Source of the DNA: Mixophyes australis
Taxonomy: Eukaryota > Chordata > Amphibia > Anura > Limnodynastidae
Assembly (NCBI GenBank): GCA_036250195.1
Contig: JAVHZZ010000006.1
Location: 170,520,424-170,584,423, forward strand
Reading direction: 5' to 3'
DNA length: 64,000 bases
In this document: positions 29,851 to 45,245 of the stretch, piece by piece
Numbering within the stretch: position 1 is the stretch's first letter
Layout of the letters: each line of letters starts with the position of its first letter
The notes under the pieces: generated by a model
Databases searched by the model: none
What the model was told of the DNA's origin: nothing
Seen by the model: only the letters and a program-made list of their open reading frames with translations
Translations under genes and position numbers: made by a program

Positions 29851-31380
29851 ATTGAATCATGAATTGAATCATGAATCATGAATTGAATCATGATTTATGA
29901 ATCATGAATCAAGAATTGAATCATGATTCATGAATCATGAATCATGAATCGAATCATAAATCATGATTTAAATCATGATTCATGAATCATGAATCATGAA
30001 TCGAATCATAAATCATGAATTGAATCATAAATCATGAATCATTAAATGAATCATGAATTAAATCATGAATCATGAATTGAATCATAAATCATGAATTGAA
30101 TCATAAATCATGAATCATTAAATGAATCATGAATTGAATCATGAATCATGATTCATGAATCATGAATCATGAATCGAATCATGATTCATGTATCATGAAT
30201 CGAATCATAAATCATGAATTGAATCATAAATCATGAATCATTAAATGCATCATGAATTGAATCATGAATCATGAATTAAATCACGAATCATGAATTTAAT
30301 CATGAATCATATATTGAATCATGAATCATGAATCATAATTCATGAAATGAATCATAAATTGAATCATGTATCATGAATCATGAATTGAATCATGAATCAT
30401 GAATCATAATTCATGAAATGAATCATAAATTGAATCATGTATCATGAATCATAAATTGAATCATGTATCATGAATCATGAATTGAATCATGAATCATGAA
30501 TTGAATCATGAATTGAATCATGAATCACGAATCATGAATTGAATCATGAATCATGAATTGAATCATGAATCATGAATTGAATCATGAATCATGAATTATG
30601 AATTGAATCATGAATCATGAATCGAATCATGATTCATGAATCATGAGTCAAGAATTGAATCATGATTCATGAATCATGAATCATGAATCGAATCAGGATT
30701 CATGAATCATGAATCATGAATCCAATCATGATTCATGAATCATGATTCATGAATTAAATCATGATTCATTAATCAAATCATGATTCATGAATCATGAATC
30801 ATGAATCGAATCATGATTCATGAATCATGAATCATGAATCGAATCATGAATCTTGAATCATGAATTGAATCATGATTCATGAATCATGAATCATGAATCG
30901 AATCATGAATTATGAATCATGAATCATGAATCGAATCATGATTCATGAATCATGAATCATGAATCGAATCATGATTCATGAATCATGAATCATGAATCGA
31001 ATCATGATTCATAAATAATGAATCATGAATCGAATCATGATTCATGAATCGAATCATGATTCATAAATCGAATCATGATTCATGAATCACGAATCATGAA
31101 TCGAATCATGATTCATGAATCATGAATCATGAATCGAATCATGATTCATGAATCATGAATCATGAATCGAATCATAAATCATGAATTGAATCATAAATCA
31201 TGAATCATTAAATGAATCATGAATTGAATCATGATTCATGAATCGAATCATGATTCATGAATCATGAATCATGAATCGAATCATGATTCATGAATCGAAT
31301 CATGATTCATGAATCATGAATCATGAATCAAATCATAAATCATGAATTGAATCATAAATCATGAATCATTAAATGAATCA
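29851..31380 (+). repeat. D-A monomer 5
   Basis: Markers: ATGCATC 30245, CATATATTG 30308, doublet 30334 and 30405, GAGTCAAG 30655. The offset from D-A monomer 2 is 12.72-12.76 kb. It lacks the CATGCTTC word present near 18520. Confidence 0.73.
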
Positions 31381-32660
31381 TGAATTGAATCATGAATCAT
31401 GAAGTAAATCATGAATCATGAATTGAATCATGAATCATGAATTGAATCATGAATCATGAATTGATACATGAATCATGAATTGAATCATAATTTGAATCAT
31501 GAATCACGAATCGTGAATTGAATCATGAATCATGAATTGAATCATGAATCATGAATTGAATCATGAATCATGAATTGAATCATGAATCATGAATCATGAA
31601 TTGAATCATGAATCATGAATCATGAATCAAATCATGATTCATGAATTTAATCATGAATTGAATCATGAATCATGAATTGAATCATGATTTATGAATCATG
31701 AATCAAGAATTGAATCATGATTCATGAATCATGAATCATGAATCGAATCATAAATCATGATTTAAATCATGATTCATGAATCATGAATCATGAATCGAAT
31801 CATAAATCATGAATTGAATCATAAATCATGAATCATTAAATGAATCATGAATTAAATCATGAATCATGAATTGAATCATAAATCATGAATTGAATCATAA
31901 ATCATGAATCATTAAATGAATCATGAATTGAATCATGAATCATGATTCATGAATCATGAATCATGAATCGAATCATGATTCATGTATCATGAATCGAATC
32001 ATAAATCATGAATTGAATCATAAATCATGAATCATTAAATGCATCATGAATTGAATCATGAATCATGAATTAAATCATGAATCATGAATTTAATCATGAA
32101 TCATGAATTGAATCATGAATCATGAATCATAATTCATGAAATGAATCATAAATTGAATCATGTATCATGAATCATGAATTGAATCATGAATCATGAATCA
32201 TAATTCATGAAATGAATCATAAATTGAATCATGTATCATGAATCATAAATTGAATCATGTATCATGAATCATGAATTGAATCATGAATCATGAATTGAAT
32301 CATGAATTGAATCATAAATCACGAATCATGAATTGAATCATGAATCATGAATTGAATCATGAATCATGAATTGAATCATGAATCATGAATTATGAATTGA
32401 ATCATGAATCATGAATCGAATCATGATTCATGAATCATGAGTCAAAAATTGAATCATGATTCATGAATCATGAATCATGAATCGAATCATGATTCATGAA
32501 TCATGAATCATGAATCGAATCATGAATCTTGAATCATGAATTGAATCATGATTCATGAATCATGAATCATGAATCGAATCATGAATTATGAATCATGAAT
32601 CATGAATCGAATCATGATTCATGAATCATGAATCATGAATCGAATCATGAATCATGAATC
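31381..32660 (+). repeat. D-B monomer 4
   Basis: Markers: GAAGTAAATC 31401, ATGCATC 32039, doublet 32128 and 32199, GAGTCAAAAATTG 32440. The offset from D-B monomer 1 is constant at about 12,372-12,380 bp over 3.4 kb, showing good collinearity. Confidence 0.75.
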
Positions 32661-33270
32661 GAATCATAAATCATGAATTGAATCATAAATCATGAATCAT
32701 TTAATGAATCATTATTCATGAATCATGAATCATGAATCGAATCATGATTTATGAATCATGAATCATGAATCGAATCATGATTCATGAATCGAATCATGAT
32801 TCATGAATCACGAATCATGAATCGAATCATGATTCATGAATCGAATCATGATTCATAAATCGAATAATGATTCATGAATCACGAATCATGATTTATGAAT
32901 CACGAATCATGAATCATGAATCATGAATCGAATCATGATTCATGAATCATGAATCATGAATCGAATCATAAATCATGAATTGAATCTTAAATCATGAATC
33001 ATTAAATGAATCATGAATTGAATCACGAATCATGAATCGAATCATGATTCATGAATCGAATCATGATTCATGAATCATGAATCATGATTCATGAATCATG
33101 AATCATGAATCGAATCATGATTCATGAATCGAATCATGATTCATGAATCATGAATCATGAATCGAATCATGATTCATGAATCGAATCATGATTCATGAAT
33201 CGAATCATGATTCATGAATCATGAATCATGAATCGAATCATAAATTATGAATTGAATCATAAATCATGAA
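32661..33270 (+). repeat. Spacer with CATTTAATG and CATTATTC words
   Basis: Holds the only CATTTAATG I saw (about 32697), a one-base A-to-T variant of the CATTAAATG module that equals its reverse complement, followed by CATTATTCATG. The rest is GAATCACG and GAATC-GAATCAT-GATTCAT words of B-like character. Confidence 0.55.
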
Positions 33271-35446
33271 TCATTAAATGAATCATGAATTGAATCATGA
33301 ATCATGAATTAAATCATGAATCATGAATTGAATCATGAATCATGAATTGAATCATGAATCATGAATTGAATCATGAATCATGAATTGAATCATGAATTGA
33401 ATCATGAATCACGAATCATGAATTGAATCATGAATCATGAATTGAATCATGAATCATGAATTGAATCATGAATCATGAATTGAATCATGAATCATGAATC
33501 ATGAATTGAATCATGAATCATGAATCATGAATCAAATCATGATTTATGAATCATGAATCATGAATTGAATCATGAATCATGAATTTAATCATGAATTGAA
33601 TCATGAATCATGAATTGAATCATGATTTATGAATCATGAATCAAGAATTGAATCATGATTCATGAATCATGAATCATGAATCGAATCATAAATCATGATT
33701 TAAATCATGATTCATGAATCATGAATCATGAATCGAATCATAAATCATGAATTGAATCATAAATCATGAATCATTAAATGAATCATGAATTAAATCATGA
33801 ATCATGAATTGAATCATAAATCATGAATTGAATCATAAATCATGAATCATTAAATGAATCATGAATTGAATCATGAATCATGATTCATGAATCATAATTC
33901 ATAAATCGAATCATGATTCATGTATCATGAATCGAATCATAAATCATGAATTGAATCATAAATCATGAATCATTAAATGCATCATGAATTGAATCATGAA
34001 TCATGAATTAAATCATGAATCATGAATTTAATCATGAATCATATATTGAATCATGAATCATGAATCATAATTCATGAAATGAATCATAAATTGAATCATG
34101 TATCATGAATCATGAATTGAATCATGAATCATGAATCATAATTCATGAAATGAATCATAAATTGAATCATGTATCATGAATCATAAATTGAATCATGTAT
34201 CATGAATCATGAATTGAATCATGAATCACGAATCATGAATTGAATCATGAATCACGAATCATGAATTGAATCATGAATCATGAATTGAATCATGAATCAT
34301 GAATTGAATCATGAATCATGAATTATGAATTGAATCATGAATCATGAATCGAATCATGATTCATGAATCATGAGTCAAGAATTGAATCATGATTCATGAA
34401 TCATGAATCATGAATCGAATCAGGATTCATGAATCATGAATCATGAATCCAATCATGATTCATGAATCATGATTCATGAATTAAATCATGATTCATTAAT
34501 CAAATCATGATTCATGAATCATGAATCATGAATCGAATCATGATTCATGAATCATGAATCGAATCATGAATCTTGAATCATGAATTGAATCATGATTCAT
34601 GAATCATGAATCATGAATCGAATCATGAATTATGAATCATGAATCATGAATTGAATCATGATTCATGAATCATGAATCATGAATCGAATCATGATTCATG
34701 AATCATGAATCATGAATCGAATCATGATTCATAAATAATGAATCATGAATCGAATCATGATTCATGAATCGAATCATGATTCATAAATCGAATCATGATT
34801 CATGAATCACGAATCATGAATCGAATCATGATTCATGAATCACGAATCATGAATCGAATCATGATTCATAAATCATGAATCATGAATTGAATCATGATTC
34901 ATGAATCATGAATCATGAATCGAATCATAAATCATGAATTGAATCATAAATCATGAATCATTAAATGAATCATGAATTGAATCATGATTCATGAATCGAA
35001 ACATGCTTCATGAATCACGAATCATGATTCATGAATCGAATCATGATTCATAAATCGAATCATGATTCATGAATCACGAATCATGATTCATGAATCACGA
35101 ATCATGAATCATGAATCGAATCATGATTCATGAATCATGAATCGAATCATAAATCATGAATTGAATCATAAATCATGAATCATTAAATGAATCATGAATT
35201 GAATCATGATTCATGAATCGAATCATGATTCATGAATCACGAATCATGAATCGAATCATGATTCATGAATCGAATCATGATTCATGAATCATGAATCATG
35301 ATTCATGAATCATGAATCATGAATCATGAATCATGAATCATGATTCATGAATCATGAATCATGAATCATGAATCATGATTCATGAATCATGAATCATGAA
35401 TCGAATCATGATTCATGAATCATGAATCATGATTCATGAATCATGA
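33271..35446 (+). repeat. D-A monomer 6
   Basis: Markers: ATGCATC 33977, CATATATTG near 34040, doublet 34066 and 34137, GAGTCAAG 34372 and GAAACATGCTTC near 34996. The longest pure run of the 7-mer (five GAATCAT) lies in its tail near 35310-35345. Confidence 0.72.
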
Positions 35447-38009
35447 ATCATGAATCGAATCATGATTCATGAATCGAATCATGATTCATGAATCATGAAT
35501 CATGAATCGAATCATAAATCATGAATTGAATCATAAATCATGAATCATTAAATGAATCATGAATTGAATCATGAATCATGAATTAAATCATGAATCATGA
35601 ATTGAATCATGAATCATGAATTGAATCATGAATCATGAATTGATACATGAATCATGAATTGAATCATGAATTGAATCATGAATCACGAATCATGAATTGA
35701 ATCATGAATCATGAATTGAATCATGAATCATGAATTGAATCATGAATCATGAATCATGAATCATGAATCATGAATTGAATGATGAATCATGAATCATGAA
35801 TCAAATCATGATTCATGAATTTAATCATGAATTGAATCATGAATCATGAATTGAATCATGATTTATGAATCATGAATCAAGAATTGAATCATGATTCATG
35901 AATCATGAATCATGAATCGAATCATAAATCATGATTTAAATCATGATTCATGAATCATGAATCGAATCATAAATCATGAATTGAATCATAAATCATGAAT
36001 CATTAAATGAATCATGAATTAAATCATGAATCATGAATTGAATCATAAATCATGAATTGAATCATAAATCATGAATCATTAAATGAATCATGAATTGAAT
36101 CATGAATCATGATTCATGAATCATGAATCATGAATCGAATCATGATTCATGTATCATGAATCGAATCATAAATCATGAACTGAATCATAAATCATGAATC
36201 ATTAAATGCATCATGAATTGAATCATGAATCATGAATTAAATCATGAATCATGAATTTAATCATGAATCATGAATTGAATCATGAATCATGAATCATAAT
36301 TCATGAAATGAATCATAAATTGAATCATGTATCATGAATCATGAATTGAATCATGAATCATGAATTGAATCATGAATTGAATCATAAATCACGAATCATG
36401 AATTGAATCATGAATCATGAATTGAATCATGAATCATGAATTGAATCATGAATCATGAATTATGAATTGAATCATGAATCATGAATCGAATCATGATTCA
36501 TGAATCATGAGTCAAAAATTGAATCATGATTCATGAATCATGAATCATGAATCGAATCAGGATTTATGAATCATGAATCATGAATCCAATCATAATTCAT
36601 GAATCATGATTCATGAATTAAATCATGATTCATTAATCAAATCATGATTCATGAATCATGAATCATGAATCGAATCATGATTCATGAATCATGAATCATG
36701 AATCGAATCATGAATCTTGAATCATGAATTGAATCATGATTCATAAATCATGAATCATGAATCGAATCATGAATTATGAATCATGAATCATGAATCGAAT
36801 CATTATTCATGAATCATGAATCATGAATCGAATCATGAATCATGAATCGAATCATAAATCATGAATTGAATCATAAATCATGAATCATTAAATGTATCAT
36901 TATTCATGAATCATGAATCATGAATCGAACCATGATTTATGAATCATGAATCATGAATCGAATCCTGCTTCATGAATCGAATCATGATTCATGAATCACG
37001 AATTATGAATCGAATCATGATTCATGAATCATGAATCATGAATCGAATCATGATTCATGAATCACGAATCATGAATCGAATCATGATTCATGAATCATGA
37101 ATCATGAATCGAATCATGATTCATTAATCGAATCATGATTCATGAATCATGAATCATGATTCATGAATCATGAATCATGAATCGAATCATGATTCATGAA
37201 TCGAATCATGATTCATGAATCATGAATCATGAATCGAATCATAAATCATGAATTGAATCATAAATCATGAATCATTAAATGAATCATGAATTGAATCATG
37301 AATCATAAATTAAATCATGAATCATGAATTGAATCATGAATCATGAATTGAATCATGAATCATGAATTGAATCATGAATTGAATCATGAATCACGAATCA
37401 TGAATTGAATCATGAATCATGAATTGAATCATGAATCATGAATTGAATCATGAATCATGAATTGAATAATGAATCATGAATTGAATCATGAATTGAATCA
37501 TGAATCATGAATTGAATCATGAATCATGAATCATGAATCAAATCTTGATTCATGAATTTAATCATGAATTGAATCATGAATCATGAATTGAATCATGATT
37601 TATGAATCATGAATCAAGAATTGAATCATGATTCATGAATCATGAATCATGAATCGAATCATAAATCATGATTTAAATCATGATTCATGAATCATTAAAT
37701 GAATCATGAATTGAATCATGAATCATGAATCATGAATCGAATCATGATTCATGAATCATGAATCATGAATCGAATCATGAATTATGAATCATGAATCAGG
37801 AATCGAATCATGATTCATGAATCATGAATCATGAATCGAATCATGAATCATGAATCGAATCATAAATCATGAATTGAATCATAAATCATGAATCATTAAA
37901 TGAATCATGATTCATGAATCATGAATCATGAATCAAATCATGATTTATGAATCATGAATCATGAATCGAATCATGATTCATGAATCATGAATCATGAATC
38001 GAATCATGA
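35447..38009 (+). repeat. D-B monomer 5 (2.56-kb tandem duplication, copy 1)
   Basis: Markers: GATACATG 35642, GAATGATG near 35777, GAACTG 36177, ATGCATC 36206, a single CATAATTC element, GAGTCAAAAATTG 36510, CCTGCTTC 36964 and CAGGAATCG 37797. The same ordered markers recur 2,557-2,564 bp further on. Confidence 0.85.
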
Positions 38010-40596
38010 TTCATGAATCGAATCATGATTCATGAATCGAATCATGATTCATGAATCATGAATCATGAATCGAATCATAAATCATGAATTGAATCATAAA
38101 TCATGAATCATTAAATGAATCATGAATTGAATCATGAATCATGAATTAAATCATGAATCATGAATTGAATCATGAATCATGAATTGAATCATGAATCATG
38201 AATTGATACATGAATCATGAATTGAATCATGAATTGAATTTATGAATCACGAATCATGAATTGAATCATGAATCATGAATTGAATCATGAATCATGAATT
38301 GAATCATGAATCATGAATCATGAATCATGAATCATGAATTGAATGATGAATCATGAATCATGAATCAAATCATGATTCATGAATTTAATCATGAATTGAA
38401 TCATGAATCATGAATTGAATCATGATTTATGAATCATGAATCAAGAATTGAATCATGATTCATGAATCATGAATCATGAATCGAATCATAAATCATGATT
38501 TAAATCATGATTCATGAATCATGAATCGAATCATAAATCATGAATTGAATCATAAATCATGAATCATTAAATGAATCATGAATTAAATCATGAATCATGA
38601 ATTGAATCATAAATCATGAATTGAATCATAAATCATGAATCATTAAATGAATCATGAATTGAATCATGAATCATGATTCATGAATCATGAATCATGAATC
38701 GAATCATGATTCATGTATCATGAATCGAATCATAAATCATGAACTGAATCATAAATCATGAATCATTAAATGCATCATGAATTGAATCATGAATCATGAA
38801 TTAAATCATGAATCATGAATTTAATCATGAATCATGAATTGAATCATGAATCATGAATCATAATTCATGAAATGAATCATAAATTGAATCATGTATCATG
38901 AATCATGAATTGAATCATGAATCATGAATTGAATCATGAATTGAATCATAAATCACGAATCATGAATTGAATCATGAATCATGAATTGAATCATGAATCA
39001 TGAATTGAATCATGAATCATGAATTATGAATTGAATCATGAATCATGAATCGAATCATGATTCATGAATCATGAGTCAAAAATTGAATCATGATTCATGA
39101 ATCATGAATCATGAATCGAATCAGGATTTATGAATCATGAATCATGAATCCAATCATAATTCATGAATCATGATTCATGAATTAAATCATGATTCATTAA
39201 TCAAATCATGATTCATGAATCATGAATCATGAATCGAATCATGATTCATGAATCATGAATCATGAATCGAATCATGAATCTTGAATCATGAATTGAATCA
39301 TGATTCATAAATCATGAATCATGAATCGAATCATGAATTATGAATCATGAATCGAATCATTATTCATGAATCATGAATCATGAATCGAATCATGAATCAT
39401 GAATCGAATCATAAATCATGAATTGAATCATAAATCATGAATCATTAAATGTATCATTATTCATGAATCATGAATCATGAATCGAACCATGATTTATGAA
39501 TCATGAATCATGAATCGAATCCTGCTTCATGAATCGAATCATGATTCATGAATCACGAATTATGAATCGAATCATGATTCATGAATCATGAATCATGAAT
39601 CGAATCATGATTCATGAATCACGAATCATGAATCGAATCATGATTCATGAATCATGAATCATGAATCGAATCATGATTCATTAATCGAATCATGATTCAT
39701 GAATCATGAATCATGATTCATGAATCATGAATCATGAATCGAATCATGATTCATGAATCGAATCATGATTCATGAATCATGAATCATGAATCGAATCATA
39801 AATCATGAATTGAATCATAAATCATGAATCATTAAATGAATCATGAATTGAATCATGAATCATAAATTAAATCATGAATCATGAATTGAATCATGAATCA
39901 TGAATTGAATCATGAATCATGAATTGAATCATGAATTGAATCATGAATCACGAATCATGAATTGAATCATGAATCATGAATTGAATCATGAATCATGAAT
40001 TGAATCATGAATCATGAATTGAATAATGAATCATGAATTGAATCATGAATTGAATCATGAATCATGAATTGAATCATGAATCATGAATCATGAATCAAAT
40101 CTTGATTCATGAATTTAATCATGAATTGAATCATGAATCATGAATTGAATCATGATTTATGAATCATGAATCAAGAATTGAATCATGATTCATGAATCAT
40201 GAATCATGAATCGAGTCATAAATCATGATTTAAATCATGATTCATGAATCATTAAATGAATCATGAATTGAATCATGAATCATGAATCATGAATCGAATC
40301 ATGATTCATGAATCATGAATCATGAATCGAATCATGAATTATGAATCATGAATCAGGAATCGAATCATGATTCATGAATCATGAATCATGAATCGAATCA
40401 TGAATCATGAATCGAATCATAAATCATGAATTGAATCATAAATCATGAATCATTAAATGAATCATGATTCATGAATCATGAATCATGAATCAAATCATGA
40501 TTTATGAATCATGAATCATGAATCGAATCATGATTCATGAATCATGAATCATGAATCGAATCATGATTCATGAATCGAATCATGATTCATGAATCA
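38010..40596 (+). repeat. D-B monomer 6 (2.56-kb tandem duplication, copy 2)
   Basis: Markers: GATACATG 38205, GAATGATG near 38341, GAACTG 38741, ATGCATC 38770, GAGTCAAAAATTG 39073, CCTGCTTC 39521 and CAGGAATCG 40354. The offset steps from 2,563 to 2,564 at a 1-bp insertion (GAATTGAATTTATG near 38236) and to 2,557 at a 7-bp word loss near 39345. Divergence begins near 40597. Confidence 0.85.
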
Positions 40597-41440
40597 CGAA
40601 TCATGGATCGAATCATGAATCATGAATCAAATCATGATTTATGAATCATGAATCATGGATCGAATCATGATTCATGAATCGAATCATGATTCATGAATCA
40701 CGAATCATGATTCATGAATCGAATCATGATTCATGAATCACGAATCATGGATTGAATCATGATTCATGAATCGAATCATGATTCATGAATCACGAATCAT
40801 GGATCGAATCATGATTCATGAATCGAATCATGATTCATGAATCACGAATCATGGATCGAATCATGAATCATGAATCGAATCATGATTCATGAATCATGAA
40901 TCATGAATCGAATCATAAATCATGAATTGAATCATAAATCATGAATCATTAAATGAATCATGATTCATGAATCATGAATCATGAATCGAATCATAAATCA
41001 TTAATTGAATCATAAATCATGAATCATTAAATGAATCATGATTCATGAATCATGAATCATGAATCGAATCATGATTCATGAATCATGAATCATGAATCGA
41101 ATCATGATTCATAAATCATGAATCATGAATCGAATCATGATTCATGAATCGAATCATGATTCATGAATCACGAATCATGAATCGAATCATGATTCATGAA
41201 TCATGAATCATGAATCGAATCATGATTCATGAATCATGAATCATGAATCCAATCATGATTCATGAATCATGAATCATGAATCCAATCATGATTCATGAAT
41301 CATGATTCATGAATTAAATCATGATTCATTAATCAAATCATGATTCATGAATCATGAATCATGAATCTAATCATGATTCATGAATCTTGAATCATGAATC
41401 GAATCATGAATCTTGAATCATGAATTGAATTATGATTCAT
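40597..41440 (+). repeat. GGATCG-rich B-like block with CATTAATTG marker
   Basis: Several repeats of GAATCACGAATCATGGATCG words, then a CATTAATTG word at 40999 followed by a CATTAAATG module. The same marker recurs at 48134 and 55500, and after each comes a D-like block with CATAATTC elements. It marks the start of the roughly 7-kb superblocks. Confidence 0.65.
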
Positions 41441-42200
41441 GAATCATAATTCATGAAATGAATCATAAATTGAATCATGTATCATGAATCATGAATTGAA
41501 TCATGAATCATGAATCATAATTCATGAAATGAATCATAAATTGAATCATGTATCATGAATCATAAATTGAATCATGTATCATGAATCATGAATTGAATCA
41601 TGAATCATGAATTGAATCATGAATTGAATCATGAATCACGAATCATGAATTGAATCATGAATCATGAAATGAATCATGAATCAAATCATGATTCATGAAT
41701 TGAATCATGATTCATGAATCATGAATCATGAATCGAATCATGATTCATGAATCATGAATCAAGAATTGAATCATGATTCATGAATCATGAATCATGAATC
41801 GAATCATGATTCATGAATCATGAATCATAAATCCAATCATGAATCTTGAATCATGAATTGAATCATGATTCATGAATCATGAATCATGAATCGAATCATA
41901 AATAATGAATCATGAATCATGAATCGAATCATGATTCATGAATTAAATCATGATTCATTAATCAAATCATGATTCATGAATAATGAATCATGAATCGAAT
42001 CATAAATCTTGAATCATGAATTGAATCATGATTCATGAATCATGAATCATGAATCGAATCATAAATTATGAATCATGAATCATGAATCGAATGATGATTC
42101 ATGAATCATGAATCATGAATCGAATCATGAATCGAATCATAAATCATGAATTGAATCATAAATCATGAATCATTAAATGAATCATGATTCATGAATCATG
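41441..42200 (+). repeat. D-like block with 71-bp doublet
   Basis: CATAATTC elements at 41445 and 41516, then GAATCAAGAATTG, GAATCCAATC and CATTAATC words and GAATGATG near 42088. It corresponds to the block at 48550-49250 (offset about 7.1 kb) but lacks GAATTC. Confidence 0.65.
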
Positions 42201-43890
42201 AATCATGAATTGAATCATGATTCATGAATCACGAATCATGGATCGAATCATGATTCATGAATCGAATCATGATTCATGAATCAAGAATCATGGATCAAAT
42301 CATGAATCATGAATCGAATCATGATTCATGAATCATGAATCATGAATCGAATCATAAATCATGAATTGAATCATAAATCATGAATCATTAAATGAATCAT
42401 GATTCATGAATCATGAATCATGAATCGAATCATGATTCATGAATCGAATCATAATTCATAAATCGAATCATGATTCATGAATCACGAATCATGAATCGAA
42501 TCATGATTCATGAATCATGAATCATGAATCGAATCATGATTCATGAATCATGAATCATGAATCGAATCATAAATCATGAATTGAATCATAAATCATGAAT
42601 CATTAAATGAATCATGAATTGAATCATGATTCATGAATCGAATCATGCTTCAAGAATCACGAATCATGAATCGAATCATGATTCATGAATCGAATCATGC
42701 TTCATGAATCACGAATCATGAATCGAATCATGATTCATGAATCGAATCATGATTCATGAATCATGAATCATGAATCGAATCATGATTCATGAATCATGAA
42801 TCATGAATCGAATCATAAATCATGAATTGAATCATAAATCATGAATCATTAAATGAATCATGAATTGAATCATGATTCATGAATCGAATCATGATTCATG
42901 AATCACGAATCATGAATCGAATCATGATTCATGAATCGAATCATGATTCATGAATCATGAATCATGAATCGAATCATAAATCATGAATTGAATCATAAAT
43001 CATGAATCATTAAATAAATCATGAATTGAATCATGAATCATGAATTAAATCATGAATCATGAATCATGAATTGAATCATGATTCATGAATTGAATCATGA
43101 ATTGAATCATGAATCACGAATCATGAATTGAATCATGAATCATGAATTGAATCATGAATCATGAATTGAATCATGAATCATGAATTGAATCATAAATCAT
43201 GAATCATTAAATGAATCATGATTCATGAATCATGAATCATGAATTGAATCATGATTCATGAATCATGAATCATGAATCGAATCATGATTCATGAATCATG
43301 AATCATGAATCGAATCATGATTCATGAATCGAATCATGAATCAAATCATGATTCATGAATCGAATCATGATTCATGAATCACGAATCATGGATCGAATCA
43401 TGATTCATGAATCGAATCATTATTCATGAATAACGAATTATGGATCGAATTATGAATCATGAATCGAATCATGATTCATGAATAACGAATTATGGATCGA
43501 ATTATGAATCATGAATCGAATCATGATTCATGAATTATGAATCATGAATCGAATCATAAATCATGAATTGAATCATAAATCATGAATCATTAAATGAATC
43601 ATGATTCATGAATCATGAATCATGAATCGAATCATGATTCATGAATCATGAATCATGAATCGAATCATGATTCATAAATCATGAATCATGAATCGAATCA
43701 TGATTCATGAATCGAATCATGATTCATAAATCGAATCATGATTCATGAATCACGAATCATGAATCGAATCATGATTCATGAATCACGAATCATGAATCGA
43801 ATCATGATTCATGAATCTTGAATCATGAATCGAATCATAAATCATGAATTGAATCATAAATCATGAATTGAATCATAAATCATGAATCAT
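42201..43890 (+). repeat. Roughly 1.7-kb HOR, copy 1
   Basis: Markers TCAAGAATCATGG (42281) and CATGCTTCAAGAATC (near 42647) recur at 43998 and near 44421 (offsets 1,717 and about 1,776 bp). Inside it, a 52-bp tandem duplication carries the word TAACGAATTATGG (43431 and 43483). Confidence 0.65.
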
Positions 43891-45245
43891 TAAATGAATC
43901 ATGATACATGAATCATGAATCATGAATTGAATCATGATTCATGAATCACGAATCATGGATCGAATCATGATTCATGAATCGAATCATGATTCATGAATCA
44001 AGAATCATGGATCAAATCATGAATCATGAATCGAATCATGATTCATGAATCATGAATCATGAATCGAATCATAAATCATGAATTGAATCATAAATCATGA
44101 ATCATTAAATGAATCATGATTCATGAATCATGAATCATGAATCGATTCATGATTCATGAATGATGAATCATGAATCGAAACATGATTCATAAATCATGAG
44201 TCATGAATCGAATCATGATTCATGAATCGAATCATGATTCATAAATCGAATCATGATTCATGAATCACGAATCATGAATCGAATCATGATTCACGAATCA
44301 TGAATCGAATCATGATTCATGAATCATGAATCATGAATCAAATCATAAATCATGAATTGAATCATAAATCATGAATCATTAAATGAATCATGAATTGAAT
44401 CATGATTCATGAATCGAATCATGCTTCAAGAATCACGAATCATGAATCGAATCATGATTCATGAATCGAATCATGCTTCATGAATCACGAATCATGAATC
44501 GAATCATGATTCATGAATCGAATCATGATTCATGAATCATGAATCATGAATCGAATCATGATTCATGAATCATGAATCATGAATCGAATCATAAATCATG
44601 AATTGAATCATAAATCATGAAACATTAAATAAATCATGAATTGAATCATGAATCATGAATTAAATCATGAATCATGAATCATGAATTGAATCATGATTCA
44701 TGAATTGAATCATGAATTGAATCATGAATCACGAATCATGAATTGAATCATGAATCATGAATTGAATCATGAATCATGAATTGAATCATGAATCATGAAT
44801 TGAATCATAAATCATGAATCATTAATCGAATCATGATTCATGAATCATGAATCATGAATCAAATCATGATTCATGAATCGAATCATGAATCGAATCATGA
44901 TTCATGAATCGAATCATGATTCATGAATCACGAATCATGGATCGAATCATGATTCATGAATCGAATCATGATTCATGAATAACGAATTATGGATCGAATC
45001 ATGAATCATGAATCGAATCATGATTCATGAATCATAAATCATGAATCGAATAATAAATCATGAATTGAATCATAAATCATGAATCATTAAATGAATCATG
45101 ATTCATGAATCATGAATCATGAATCGAATCATGATTCATGAATCATGAATCATGAATCGAATCATGATTCATAAATCATGAATCATGAATCGAATCATGA
45201 TTCATGAATCGAATCATGATTCATAAATCGAATCATGATTCATGA
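43891..45245 (+). repeat. Roughly 1.7-kb HOR, copy 2
   Basis: Second copy of the 42.2-43.9 kb unit, with CATGATACATG near 43903, ATCGATTC near 44143, GAGTCATG near 44198 and one AACGAATTATGG word near 44983. Whole-word gains account for the change in offset between its two main markers. Confidence 0.6.

Noticed and set aside
32690..32706. CATTTAATG as evidence for an inverted CATTAAATG module
   Set aside because: The flanking words keep the normal direction, so a single A-to-T substitution explains it.
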